64,000 nt of DNA from Triticum aestivum (lineage: Eukaryota > Streptophyta > Magnoliopsida > Poales > Poaceae), in NCBI RefSeq assembly GCF_018294505.1, contig NC_057808.1:224085325-224149324 (forward strand), read 5' to 3'. Positions 1 to 10,664 of the stretch are shown here, piece after piece. Made by a program: the position numbers and the translations under genes. The notes beneath the pieces were generated by a model. It made no database searches, had not been told where the DNA came from, and saw nothing but the letters and a program-made list of their open reading frames with translations. Within the stretch, counting starts at the first letter, position 1, and each line of letters begins with the position of its first letter.

Positions 1-19
1 GGATTCAAAAATTGAAATT

Positions 20-258
20 CGAGATCATGGCATCTGTAATCATATAAAAAGGGACATTACTCTTTCTTTGGTGGGAATTGATTTGTTTTTTGTTGTTGTT
101 GAGGGAAGTGCGAATCGATTTGGTACTGTGCAGGGTAATCTTGTTCTCCCAATTTTTTTTACATTTTTCTTGTAGTTTTTTCAATGGCATCTATAGCAAT
201 ATAGTAAAAGGGGACATGACTCTCTTGTGTCTTGTATGAATTGTTTTTTTACACGTTA
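20..258. repeat. Imperfect direct repeat, two copies
   Basis: A block of about 77 bases (roughly 20-96) recurs, diverged, at roughly 180-258. Both copies contain ATGGCATCT, then a run ending in AAAGGGGACAT or AAAGGGACAT, then ACTCT, then GAATTG followed by a T tract. A second duplication follows: CCTTGTTATCCCGAAATTT occurs near 291 and again near 369. No coding potential is evident. Together with the duplicated exons downstream, this suggests the whole left part of the window grew by repeated short segmental duplication. Confidence 0.6.
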
Positions 259-725
259 AGTTTGTTCTGCCGAACAAGGAATCCGCACCTTGTTATCCCG
301 AAATTTTCAAGCTCGAGTATCTTTTGTCTCACCTGCTTTGAAACTCCCGCTTCTTCAACCCGCGCCGCGCCTTGTTATCCCGAAATTTGGACGCGCGCGA
401 GAACTCCCTCCTCATCCGAAATCACTCCCGCAGCCCAGACACGCGAAATCCCCCTTCTACCCCTCAGCCGGAAATGAAGCTCCACGTCGCGGTGTCAAAA
501 CCGGTGGGGGTACGCTGGTAACTTACCCTACATTTCGGACAAGCGCGTCCCTAAGCTTGGCTCCCCCCTCCCCCTTCGCCCCCCCCCCATTCATACACCG
601 AGGCCACCAAAACCCGCGAAACCCCACGCTCCTCCGTCGGCCTCCCGACCGCCGCCCAGCCGGAGACTCTTCCCCGACTACGTCGTCCACCGCAACAGCT
701 CGTCGTCCCACATCCACCGCACCGG

Positions 726-2246
726 ATGAGGATCCGTTGTCGATCTCGTTGTCCCGCCGAATCAGCCGCCCCGTCCTCCACCTCCAAGGAGCTGCCCCGA
801 CGTTCGCCTCGTCTATCGCGCCACCTCAATCCCCACAGCGCCGTCTTGACCTGCCCCACCAGAACCGCAGGACGCTCACCAATTCCTCCGATGAAGCCGA
901 GGCCAACTCGGCGCCACCAAGGAGGTTCTGCACTCACCGCTGCATTTTATCTTTTATTCGATCTCACGGGGCTGCCGGTGATCGATACCGAGCAGAGATG
1001 GCGTGTCTCCATCGACGGCGCCGTCGCCGGCCACATCATCCACGGCGTCTCTCCCCCATGTCGTTGCTTCCTCGGTGGCGACTTCCACAACGGCACTAGC
1101 TGCAGCTGTTCTGGCTCTCGCTCGCGTTGCAGCTCTGTTCTTGCTGTCGGTCGTGCTGCTGCACTGCTCCTGCTTTCATTCGTGCTGCTGCTCTGCTCTT
1201 GCTCTCGCTTGCGCTGCTGCTGCTATTGCACGACCTCCGGCAGCTACAGGAGTTGCTGCTTTAGCACTCGCTCGCGGTGCTACTGCACGACTTGCTCTCT
1301 GCTAGTGCGTTCCCTGGTCGAGCGTCTGCTGATTTAGATCACTGCTTCTCTGCTACTAGTGCTCGAACGCCCTAAACATCTATTGCAATGCTCTGTTACT
1401 AGTTCAATCAGTTTCGACAGTAAAATTCAGTTTCGACTGTGAGGTTCATTTTCTTCAGTTAAGTTCAGAGTGAACAGTACTTACAGCATCTGTCGGAGTG
1501 GTCGTGGCGCGGCTGATGCGTTTTACATCTAGCACTTTTTGGTGATGTATTTTACATCATCTATTGCAGATGATATTAGGGTCCCACTTCATATTAACGT
1601 TGTATGTCTTGTCATGCTTCAGCCACATCGCCGTACACCTTAGCGGAGCTGCTCCAACGACGGAACCGTCCATCACAGCGGAGCAGTACCCTCGGCGCAA
1701 TTTCCAGAGGCCTCGGGTCTTCTTCCCCGCCTCCGACAGTCACACTAGCATCATCACCATCCTCCACGTCCAACCCAATGATGCTGAGGTCCACAAGGCT
1801 ATGCCAAAGAGGTTGTACACTCGTCGCATCACTTTGTTTCTCCATTCCTCTGTTCTTCCAATTCATGTGAGCCAAACACCCAGGTTGAGTGAAATCCTAT
1901 GTTTCCAAATGCTCTGTTTTGCACGTGCATTCCTATCCTATTCCTGTGTTTTTCCTGTCCCTGCGTTTATAGAATCCTCCAATTCTAAGGAGCCCTTACA
2001 GATTTACTTCATTTTCAGATAGGCGTCAAAGAAAACTCTGTGTGTTATGTCCTGCTCCTGCCGTGCCGTCATCCACCCCACCTGAGGTGCACCATCGACA
2101 GAAGCGTTCACTGCAGCAGAGATCCCCCCTGCAGACTTCCTTTCGCCGCCTCAGATCATCTTCCCCGTTGCCGGCAGCCACGCCAACTGCATTACCATCA
2201 TCGACTGAGCAGATGAACCTGAGGACTACACAGTTCCGGAAGAGAG
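726..2246 (+). repeat. Triplicated 5' exon module (exons 1-3)
   Basis: Three segments (726-924, 1623-1811, 2019-2246) encode related peptides. In order they share a PSST or SSST-like start, an Arg-rich stretch, SSP with Pro/Thr/Ala, then Met-x-Leu-Arg (absent or altered in the first) and a closing basic Arg-Gly at the donor site. Donors fall at the same place (AG before GT), and all three modules end in phase 1, so they can be added without breaking frame. Divergence is high, so the duplication is old. Confidence 0.6.
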
Positions 2247-5200
2247 GTCGCAGTCTTTCGTGTTTGCTTACGTTATACATCGGTTATTATTACCTGCTAC
2301 TTTATCGTTCAATCTTGAGTTTTGAATTGCCCATGGGTCTCATATCGAGCCAGCAACGAATAGTATCTGTCTACTATCTGGTTCATCTGGGGTCTTCTAT
2401 GTGGTTCATGTTGGGTGGGCAACAAACAATAGATGATCCATTGTCTATCTTTTTAAACTGAAGCTATAATCTACCTGCTATCATTAGTTTTGGATCCATC
2501 CACTCGTTTGCTACCATCAGTCTTGATTTTTGCATGCACCCCTTAGGCCTTACAAAATCTAACTATTTTTTTATTATGCATGTCAGATATTGTACACAAT
2601 CGTACTGAACATGTAGAGAAAAAGAGAAGACCGTTGCGTGCGAATATAATGTCATGCAGACGCCGCTCCATGGTGGGCGAAGTGGCCCCCCCTCCTGCAT
2701 TTCCAGATTGTATTCCAGAGGAAGATAACTGTTCAGATGGAGATTCAGAAGGAGCCGACCACGCCTGTTTACCACCTGAGGTGTTTGCTCTAACCTGGCA
2801 TGCTGATGTTGGTCATATCATGCATATGGCGCCTTGCATTGCTTACATTATACATCTTATATGTCATCAGCTTAGTTTAGATTTGCTTTGTGTGAATGCC
2901 ACCTGTTTGGTTTCTATATCATACTCCCACCATTCCTAAATATTTGTCTTTTTAGAGATTTCAACAAGTGACTACATACGGAACAAAATGAGTGAATCTA
3001 CACTCTAAAATATGTCTATATACATCCGTATGTGGTAGTCCATTTGAAATCTCTAAAAAGACAAATATTTAGGAACGGAGGGAGTATATGGGAATTATGC
3101 AATGCCATCTTCTTTAGCCAGGCATCATATACGTGAATCATGCAATGCCATCCTGTTTAGCCAGTCATCGTATATGTGAATTGTATTGTGCCATATTTTT
3201 TCCATAATGTATTCCATTTGTCAACAATGTTTATACATTCATCTACTCTTCCTGTGCATCAGCCATTTGAGTCGGTCATGGGAAAATCTGGAGTGAAAAC
3301 AAGGTCTTCTGAGCAGTCAGTGCTACCTGTCGATGCAGATTTCTTGCTGGTTACAGATAGCTCCTCAGAGGAGGATTCAGAGAGAGATGACCAGTCGTAT
3401 TCCCCCCCCCCCGAGGTGCATGCTCTAACTTGGCTGGGTTATATTGCTCATATCATGCATATGGTGTCTTGCATTGCCATGCCATCTGCTTAGATTAGAC
3501 ATGCTTTGTGTGAATGCCTCCTGTTTGCTTTCTATATCAGATATGTGAATTATGCAATGCCATGTTTTTCAGCCAGTTATCATATATGTGAATTATGCAC
3601 CGCCATGGAGCCAGGCATCATATATGTGAATTATCTCATGCCATCTTTTTTTTCATTACGTATTCCATTTGTCGACAATCTGTGTATATTGAACTACTCT
3701 TCATGTGTATCAGCCATTTGAGCCGGTTATGGAAAAATCTGGAGTGAAAACAAGGTCTTCAGAGCAGGCAATGGTACCTGTTGAAGCATATATCTCGATG
3801 GTTACAGGGAGCTCCTCAGAGGAGGATTCAGAGACAGATGACCAGTCCTATATCCCACCTGAGGTGTATGCTCTAAGTTGCAATGTTTATATTTCTCATA
3901 TGATGCATATGGTGTCTTGCATTGCTTAGTTTAGACATCATATGCACAATATTGAATTCTATCTGCTTAGTTTAGAGATCATACATGCGAGTGCCAGCTG
4001 CTTAGTATATGAATCAATTATGTCAATTATATCATGCCATCCTGTATACTTAGACAACATGTATGTGAATTATTTCATCCCAACCTATTTTAGAAAGACA
4101 TCATATAGTTTTGTCATGTCATCCTGTTTAGGTACTCATCATATGTTGAATTATGCCATTATATCCTGTTAAGTTATCCATCATATATCTGAAACTGTGT
4201 CATGCTATCCTGTTTAGTTAGGCATCATATATGTGAAATTGTGTCATGCTGTCCTGTTTGGTTAGACAACATATATGTGAATTACCACATCTGTCTATCA
4301 TACAATGTCTGTACGTTCAATTTCTTTTCTTGTTTATCAGCCATTTGAATTGGAGGGGGTGATGGCAGTATCTAAGGGAGCAAAAACCCGTTCTTCACAA
4401 AAGACAGTGCTACCCGTCGATGCAGATAGAACCATGGTTGTACTGGCCCACAAACTAGCCCCACCACACATAATCGAGACTCTTCCAGATTGCACACTTA
4501 CACCGTTGGGCAGAGAACCAGCTACAACCCATCTAACCGCAACCCCAGCGGATAGTAACCCACTTATAGTTGACAAAGCACCATGTCCACCACAGAGTAC
4601 CCCCACACGAGCAGTTTGTAAAGCTACTGCAGTGCCCAAAGCACGAAGACCACCACAGCTAACCCAAACTCCACGTTTAAAGCAGAAGAGCAACTGTTCT
4701 CAGGTCAGATTCCGTAGCTATGGTCCATACTCCTTTGCTGTTGCATCACTGTATTTACTCATACCAACTACTTTCGAATTTGAAGGATCCAATTGAAACT
4801 CCAATGGCGCAACAGGTATGTTTTAAACCTATTTCTTTAACTGGATTGCTGTTCTAACTTCTTGCTCTATGTTGATTTCAGTTTAAGTTGTATAAACAGT
4901 TATGTTCTCATGTGATGCACATTACAAGTGCTGCCAATGCTGTGTAGTTTCTCACACTTATATTCTGTCTATGCTGCTGTGTCTTAAAAATATATGAGTT
5001 GAACTGTGTCTCTATCTTGATTAGGGAACATAAACTAGAATGATATGGACAATACAGTGACCATAGTACATAGATATATGTTTGTTTCATGCTGTTATCC
5101 TGTCCACCTTACTACTGAACCGGTTTACCAAAATGAGTTTCGTATACTACAAGCTAAACCTGTGATGTGTCTGCTTGTTTCTCTTGTAGTATGCAAACAG

Positions 5201-5627
5201 AATATTGGAGAAGAGCACCCCACTATGCAATGGTAGAGAAAGTAATGCAGATAAGGTTCAAGATAGTGAGACAACCCTGTTGGTCTCCAAGAAAGGTGAT
5301 AAAAACGATCTTGTAGACAGTGAGAAAACCCCACAGTCCTGCGTTGATGTAGTGTTCGAGTTACTGGCCAGTACCGCTGGCACAAGCTCTTCGAACTCGC
5401 TGCCTGAATCACTTCGGCTTCTTCAGTCTCAGCTACAAGCTGAAAGGCATCAGTCAGCTGTGCTGCGGCAAGAAGCCGAAGGACTGAGGAAGTCCCTGCA
5501 GAATTCAGATGCGTACTTTCTTGTGCAACAGCAAGCGCTGGAGGATTTAAGCGCCAAACAAGAGAAAGTTAATAAGCTTGCTAAGCATCTTGCCAGCATT
5601 ATGGGTACCCAGGATATTGTTTCTTGA
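726..5627 (+). CDS. Nine-exon gene with duplicated exons; coiled-coil C-terminus; probably CACTA-borne
   Basis: I do not recognise the family by name. A consistent model is: exons 726-924, 1623-1811, 2019-2246, 2587-2780, 3263-3415, 3714-3863, 4341-4703, 4786-4815, 5190-5627. Every intron is GT-AG, phases agree throughout, and the total is 1944 nt (647 residues). Exons 1-3 are diverged copies of one basic, Ser/Pro-rich module (PSST near the start, an Arg-Gly at the end). Exons 4-6 are acidic modules ending in PPE; exons 5-7 begin PFE and share KTRSS and a VLPVDAD-like stretch. Exon 9 ends in a long heptad-like helix (from about LLQSQLQAERHQ to NKLAKHLASIM), probably a dimerising coiled coil. 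The gene lies just left of a CACTA terminus, so it may be the accessory (TNPA/ORF2-like) gene of that transposon. No TNPD/transposase motif is seen in it. The start ATG at 726 is the first in frame after a stop at 552, and an upstream exon remains possible. A host gene captured by the transposon is the alternative. Confidence 0.55.
2924..3084. mobile_element. Stowaway MITE (Thalos/Athos-like)
   Basis: A 161-bp element inside intron 4 of the exon-duplicated gene, bounded by TA on both sides (2922-2923 and 3085-3086). The ends are long inverted repeats: CTCCCACCATTCCTAAATAT on the left and the complement of CCGTTCCTAAATATTTGTC on the right, running on through TTTTTAGAGATTTCAA. This is the standard Stowaway (Tc1/mariner-derived) arrangement common in Triticeae introns. 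It has no coding capacity. Confidence 0.93.
3263..4703 (+). repeat. Tandemly duplicated exon-intron units (exons 5-7)
   Basis: Exons 3263-3415, 3714-3863 and 4341-4703 all start just after a TATCAG or CATCAG acceptor with CCATTTGA. Exons 4, 5 and 6 end GAG just before a GTG(T/C)(T/A)TGC-type donor. The following introns share TCATATCATGCATATGG-like text and repeated TCATATATGTGAATTAT motifs. The duplicated unit therefore contains exon plus intron, with spacing of 451 and 627 bases. Each exon is a multiple of three long (153, 150, 363), so copy number can change without frameshift. Confidence 0.7.
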
Positions 5628-5919
5628 ACTCTTCTGAAGTGGTTTCAGTTCTGGACTTGTTTTGCTGCGGCGTTTATATGCTGCTTTGTTCCCTATATTT
5701 GCACTGGTGGCGAACTTTGATGCCCAGTGGATGTAATATGTGTAATAGCCGTGATAGCCTAGCATAAGTTGCTTGCTTATTTATTTCCTTGTTGTCTTGT
5801 TTATTTGTTTGCTTGTAGTCAGTGCAGTTCTTTTTCCGCGGTTTGCTAGTGGCTGCAATAACCTATTTTTTAAAACTAGGCCACAATAACCATGGGCTAA
5901 TATTTACTGTAGTGACACT

Positions 5920-6081
5920 GGGCCTCCTACGGGCCGTAGAAACAGTGGGCCTTCTACGGGCCGTAGAAACAGTAGGCCTTCTACGGGCCGTAGAAACAAT
6001 GGGCCTTCTACGGGCCGTAGAAACAATGGGCCTTCTACGGGCCGTATCATCAATGGGCCTTATACGGGCCGTATGATCGAT
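5920..6081. repeat. Six tandem copies of a 27-bp palindromic unit
   Basis: Units start at 5920, 5947, 5974, 6001, 6028 and 6055. The core TTCTACGGGCCGTAGAA is a palindrome around one central base, so each unit can form a hairpin or bind a dimeric protein. The last two units change compensatorily (for example TATACGGGCCGTATGAT), which retains the inverted symmetry. It lies in the CACTA subterminal region. Confidence 0.9.
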
Positions 6082-6389
6082 TGGCCAAACATGGGCCAAT
6101 AACAGGCCGCATTATGGCCGTAAACGGGCTAGAGTTGGAATCGTCCGTTCATGGGCCGACCATAACGGGCCATCGTTAATAGGCCGTATTTGATGACGCT
6201 ATGAAAACGGCCCAACGTATTAACGGACCACAAACGGGCCGACTGTAACCACGGGCTGAATTTGGCCCACAAGCAGAAAATGACAGTAACGGGCCGTAAG
6301 TAAACGAATGCTGGAAATGAGCCCAAGAATAAATGGGCTCTGAGAAGGCCGAAAGATAACATGGGCTGGAAACGGCCCAACGGAATAAC

Positions 6390-6510
6390 GGGCCGTTAAT
6401 GGGTATAAAGTGATACACTGTTCATTACGGGCCAGTTTCACCACGGGCCGTTAATGGGTGTAAAGTGATACACTGTTCATTACGGGCCAGTTTCACCACG
6501 GGCCGTTAAT
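6390..6510. repeat. 55-bp tandem duplication
   Basis: Copies start at 6390 and 6445 with one mismatch visible (GGGTATAAAG against GGGTGTAAAG), followed by a partial third copy from 6500 (GGGCCGTTAAT). The near-identity points to a much more recent event than the surrounding subterminal repeats. Confidence 0.9.
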
Positions 6511-7208
6511 AGGCCAAGAGTTACATAGGGCCTCATATGGGCCGAAAGACGTCATGGGCCATACATGGGCCAGAAGTGAAAACGGGCTGGAATCATATTG
6601 GATGGCCCAGATGACGCTACTGGGCCTAATTCGGATAGGGCGTAACGGGCCTTGGGTTAGCGGGCTGTAAATGGGCTATATGCGAACAGGCCGTTAACAG
6701 GCTTTCCATGGGCCGGCCCGCCACCTTTTGACCAAGTCAAACGGGCCGGCCTTTTCACAGGAATGGGCCTCTGTTGGGTCGTGTCACGTGTCGACGTATC
6801 ATAGGCGCCTTCTGTCCAATGAGTGGATGACATCTGTCTCAACGATGAGCCGACACGTGTTTCCTCCAGCCAATGATGATTTTACACGTGGAAAATCCCC
6901 ATTGGTCGGGGCTGTTAACGGGTTATCGGATCCAAAACCCGACCCGATAGCTTAACGGCGTTCCGTTACGGTGGATGCCACGTGTGGGTCACCCTTGACG
7001 AAAGCACTTCTGTGACGCGCGATTTATCGTCATGGAAGTGCACACTTCCGTGATGATAATTTGGTAACGTCATGGAACACTTCTACGACAGCACAGGTAT
7101 GACTATCTTGATTCTGTCATAAAATCGTCATGGATGTACATGCATGACAAAAAACGCGACCTACTGTGACAAACACGTATCATCACGGAAGTGTATTTTT
7201 TTTTAGTG

Positions 7209-7668
7209 TCAAGAGTGATTCTTTATTGCACTTTGAGGGATAATCATATGATCCAACTATGTTAGCATTGTTGAGAGGTTGCACTAGTGAAAGTACGGAA
7301 CCTAGGCCTTGTTTTCAATCATTGCAATACCGTTTTTGTGCCCGTTTACTATTTGCTACCTTGCTGTTTTTATTTATTTAGATTATAAAAATATATTCCT
7401 ACCATCAATATTACACTTTTATCACCATCTCTTCGCCGAACTAGTGCACCTATACAATTTGCCATTGTATTGGGTGTGTTGGGGACACAAGAGATTTCTT
7501 GTATTTGGTTGCAGGGTCGTTTGAGAGAGACCATCTTCATCCTACACCTCCCACGGATTGATAAACCTTAGGTCATCCACTTGAGGGAAAATTTCTACTA
7601 TCCTACAAAACTCTACGCTTGGAGGCCCAACACGTGTCTACAAGAATAAAGTTGCGTAGTAGACATCA
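7209..7668 (+). mobile_element. 3' part of an LTR ('family B'), cut by the CACTA element
   Basis: The segment ends TAGTAGACATCA at 7668 and is the close reverse complement of the first ~450 bases of the antisense LTR that starts at 62662. Shared features include the stretch around GTGTTGGGGACACAAGAGAT and the terminal TTGCGTAGTAGACATCA. It begins exactly at the CACTA end, so the CACTA probably inserted into this LTR and the remainder lies outside the window. I would place it among wheat Gypsy-type LTRs, without a firm family name. Confidence 0.75.
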
Positions 7669-8715
7669 CCGCCGTGCCTGGCGGATATCAAGGCTGCGGG
7701 GAAGTGGGGGAGCCCACGTCCCGTCAAGCACCATGCGTCAACCGGTGCCGCAGGCGATTGGGGCCCGCGACGCTTCGCACTTGCCCTTTGGCTTCGCCTC
7801 GAAGCCAAGTTCAAGGGCGCCTTGGGCCCGGGGGCTACTGTCGGTGTTCTGGGAACGGGGATACCCAGACTTGCCTGCCTGCGGCCCACGGCGTGGCTCC
7901 ATTGACGGCCTGGTACGACCCAGCTTCAACATCAACAACTCAAGACCCTCGCGAGGGGCCAAGCCTCGCGAGGCGGACGACACCAAGACCTCCACAAGGA
8001 GCAGTCCCCCCAGGCTGGCTCCCGAGGAGCAGAGATTTCTATGCAAGCCTCACCTCGTGAGGTCCAGATGACGTGAGCCATGACGACCAAGGCCAGGCGG
8101 GCACCAGCGGGCGCAATGTACCAGTTTCCTCTTTGGTGCTAAGGAGGCAAGCGCAGGCGCAGAGTCTCGAGGAATCAGCCAAAGGTTTCCATTCCCGTGC
8201 AACAAGACCAAGAGCACCAGGACGGAGGTTATCGCCGAGCCCACCACGGCGTCACGACCAGAGGCTTTTGCAGGCGAAGACTACTTTTGTTAGGATAGCA
8301 TGTACCAGTTCTCTCCCTTCAAATTTCGCCATTGTGGGATCCCTTCCCGCCTACATTTGGGAAGAGGCCCAAGGCCACTATAAATAGGACCTAGCCACCA
8401 CCGTGGAAGGGGATGGATTATTCAGATCATTCTCTCCCTCACCAGCTCACTCGAGCCCAAGAACACCTCTCCTCCGAAGGTTGTTCGCCACTGTACTAGT
8501 TCATCCTGAGCCCCTGGAGGCCAATCCACCACAAAGGAGTAGGGTTTTACACCGCAAGGTGGCCCGAACCTGAGTAAACTGTTGTGTCTCTTTTCCATTC
8601 AGTTCGTCGAGCTAGACTGTTGGGTTAGCGAGTAGGCAGACTGGGGAGGATGAGTTCTTCGCACACATCCCAGAGTTCGAACCTCTCAAGGGTCTGCGGA
8701 ACCCGAAATCCGACA
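7669..8715 (+). mobile_element. 3' end of a Gypsy retrotransposon: internal tail, PPT and LTR
   Basis: An 877-bp LTR runs from TGTCGGTGTTCTGG at 7839 to AATCCGACA at 8715, with TG/CA ends. It is preceded by a purine-rich tract (GGGCCCGGGGGCTAC, ending 7838) that serves as the polypurine tract. Only about 170 bases of internal DNA (7669-7838) remain, so the gag-pol region and 5' LTR are missing. A TATA-like CTATAAATAGG near 8379-8389 within the LTR is the likely transcription start region. The G+C-rich reading frames here are LTR sequence, not genes. Confidence 0.8.
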
Positions 8716-10664
8716 TCATCCTTGTTGTACACACCTTTTGAGAGGGACACACATTAACCATGAATTTATTAGAATACTCTATGTGCTTCACTTATATCTT
8801 TTGAGCTAGGTAGTTGCTCTAGTGCTTCACTTATATTTTTATAGAGCATGACGGTGGTTTTATTTTGAAGAATTGATGAACTCTCATGCTTCACTTATAT
8901 TATTTTGAGAGTCTTATAAATAGTATGGCAATTTTCTTAGGTTATGAATTTAGTCCTAATATGATGGGTATTCAACAGGGATATAATAAAAACTTTCATG
9001 AAGATCATTGAATATATGAGAAGTTTGATTCCTTGCAGTTGTTTTGTGATATAAAGATGGTGATATTATAGTCATGCTAGTGAGTAATTGTGGATTAGTA
9101 AGAATATGTGTGTTAAGATTTGTGATTCCCGAAGCATGCACGTATGGTCTCTAGTTATGCGATGAAGTTGGAGTATGATTTATTTTTTACTGTCTTCCTT
9201 ATGAGTGGCGTTCAGGGACGAGCGATGGTCTTTTCCTACCAATATATCCCCCTAGGAGCATGCGTATTAGTACTTTGTTTCACTAGCTAATAAAATTTTG
9301 TAGTAAGTATGTGAGTTCTTTATGACTAATGTTGAGTCCATGGATTATACACACTCTCACCCTTCCACCATTGCTAGCCTCTTCGGTACCGCGCATTGCC
9401 CTTTCTCAAATTGAGAGTTGGTGCAAACTTCGCCGGTGCATCCAAACCCCGTGATATGATACGCTCTTTCACACATAAGCCACCTTATATCTTCCTCAAA
9501 ACAGCCACCATACCTACCTATTATGGCATTTCCATAGCCATTCCGAGATATATTGCCATGCAAGTTCCATTGTTCCGTTTTATTATGACACACACCATCA
9601 TTGTCATATTGCTTTCATATGCATGAAGCATTCATATAAGAGTCATATCTTTATTCTAGTATTGAGTTGTAATTTTTTAGTTGTAAGTAAATAAAAGTGT
9701 GATGATCATCATTATTAGAACATTGTCCCATGTGAGGAAAGGATGATGGAGACTATGATTCACCCACAAGTCAGGATGAGACTTCGGACTTAAATAAAAA
9801 AAGAGACCAAAATAAAAAAGAGAGGCCAAATAGCCCAAAAGAAAAAAAGAAAAAAATGAGAAAAAAAGAGAGAAGGGACAATGTTACTATCCATTTCCAC
9901 ACTTGTGCTTAAAAATAGAGCCATGTTCTTCATGATAGAGAGTCTCCTATTTTGTCACTTTCATATATTACCAATGGGAGTTTTTCATTATAGAACTTGG
10001 CTTGTATATTCCAATACCAGGCTTCCTAAAAAATGCCCTAGGTCTTCGTGAGCAAGCGAATTGGATGCACACCCACTTAGTTTTATTTCGATCTTTCATA
10101 CACTTATAGCTCTAGTGTATCCGTTGCATGGCAATCCCTACTCCTTGCATTGACATCAATTGATGGGCATCTCCATAGCCCATTGATTAGCCTCGTCGAT
10201 GTGAGACTTTCTCCTTTTTTGTCTTCTCCACACAACCTCCACCATCATATTCTATTCTGCCTATGGTGCTATATCCATGGCTCACGCTCATGTATTGCGT
10301 GAAAGTTGAAAAGGTTTGAGAACATCAAAAGTATGAAACAATTGCTTGGCTTGTCATCGGGATTGTGCATGATAAATACTTTGTGTGATGAAGATAGAGC
10401 ATGATAAGATTATATGATTTTGTAGGGATAACTTTCTTCAGCCATGATATTTTGATAAGACATGATTGCTTTATTACTATGCTTGAAGTATTATTGTTTT
10501 TATGTCAATATTAAACTTTTGTTTTGAATCTTATGGATATTAATATTCATGCCAAACAAAGAAAGATTACATTCATAAACATGTTAGGTAGCATTCCACA
10601 TCAAAAATTCTGTTTTTATCATTTACCTACTCGAGGACGATCATGAATTAAGCTTGGGGATGCT
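8716..10664 (+). mobile_element. 3' internal region of a tRNA-Asp-type Gypsy element (copy E1)
   Basis: The sequence is colinear with 20191-22152 (copy E4) and with 43731-45134 (copy E5): the same series of CTTCACTTATAT repeats, the ATATATCCCCCTAGG block, and the ending ATTAAGCTTGGGGATGCT just before the LTR. It is non-coding and AT-rich. The 5' half, including the PBS and ORF, is missing; it abuts the Gypsy LTR that ends at 8715. Short A-rich tracts (9800-9880) vary between copies. Confidence 0.75.

Larger units (their letters stand above)
5870..7208. mobile_element. Right subterminal and terminal region of a CACTA transposon
   Basis: The region is unusually rich in GGGCC, ATGGGCC and ACGGGCCGTA in both orientations. 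It ends with short inverted motifs (TCGTCATGGAAGTG and CACTTCCGTGATGAT types) and then TAGTG at 7204-7208, the complement of CACTA. Long arrays of short subterminal repeats before a CACTA end are the hallmark of plant En/Spm elements, where they bind the accessory transposase protein. The DNA beyond 7208 is an interrupted LTR, consistent with insertion there. The left end and the TNPD transposase lie outside the window or are absent, so autonomy cannot be judged. The 5628-5869 interval holds only the 3' flank of the gene. Confidence 0.75.

Noticed and set aside
5920..6081. Regular 27-bp repeats resembling a CRISPR array
   Set aside because: There are no unique spacers between units, the context is a eukaryotic CACTA subterminal region, and no cas genes are present.
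6129..6444. Minus-strand ORFs in three frames in the GGGCC-rich region
   Set aside because: Generated by the repeated ATGGGCC/GGGCCGTA motif, which lacks stop codons; not genes.
7619..8387. Overlapping ORFs on both strands
   Set aside because: They coincide with the ends of two LTRs and with a polypurine tract; LTR sequence explains them.
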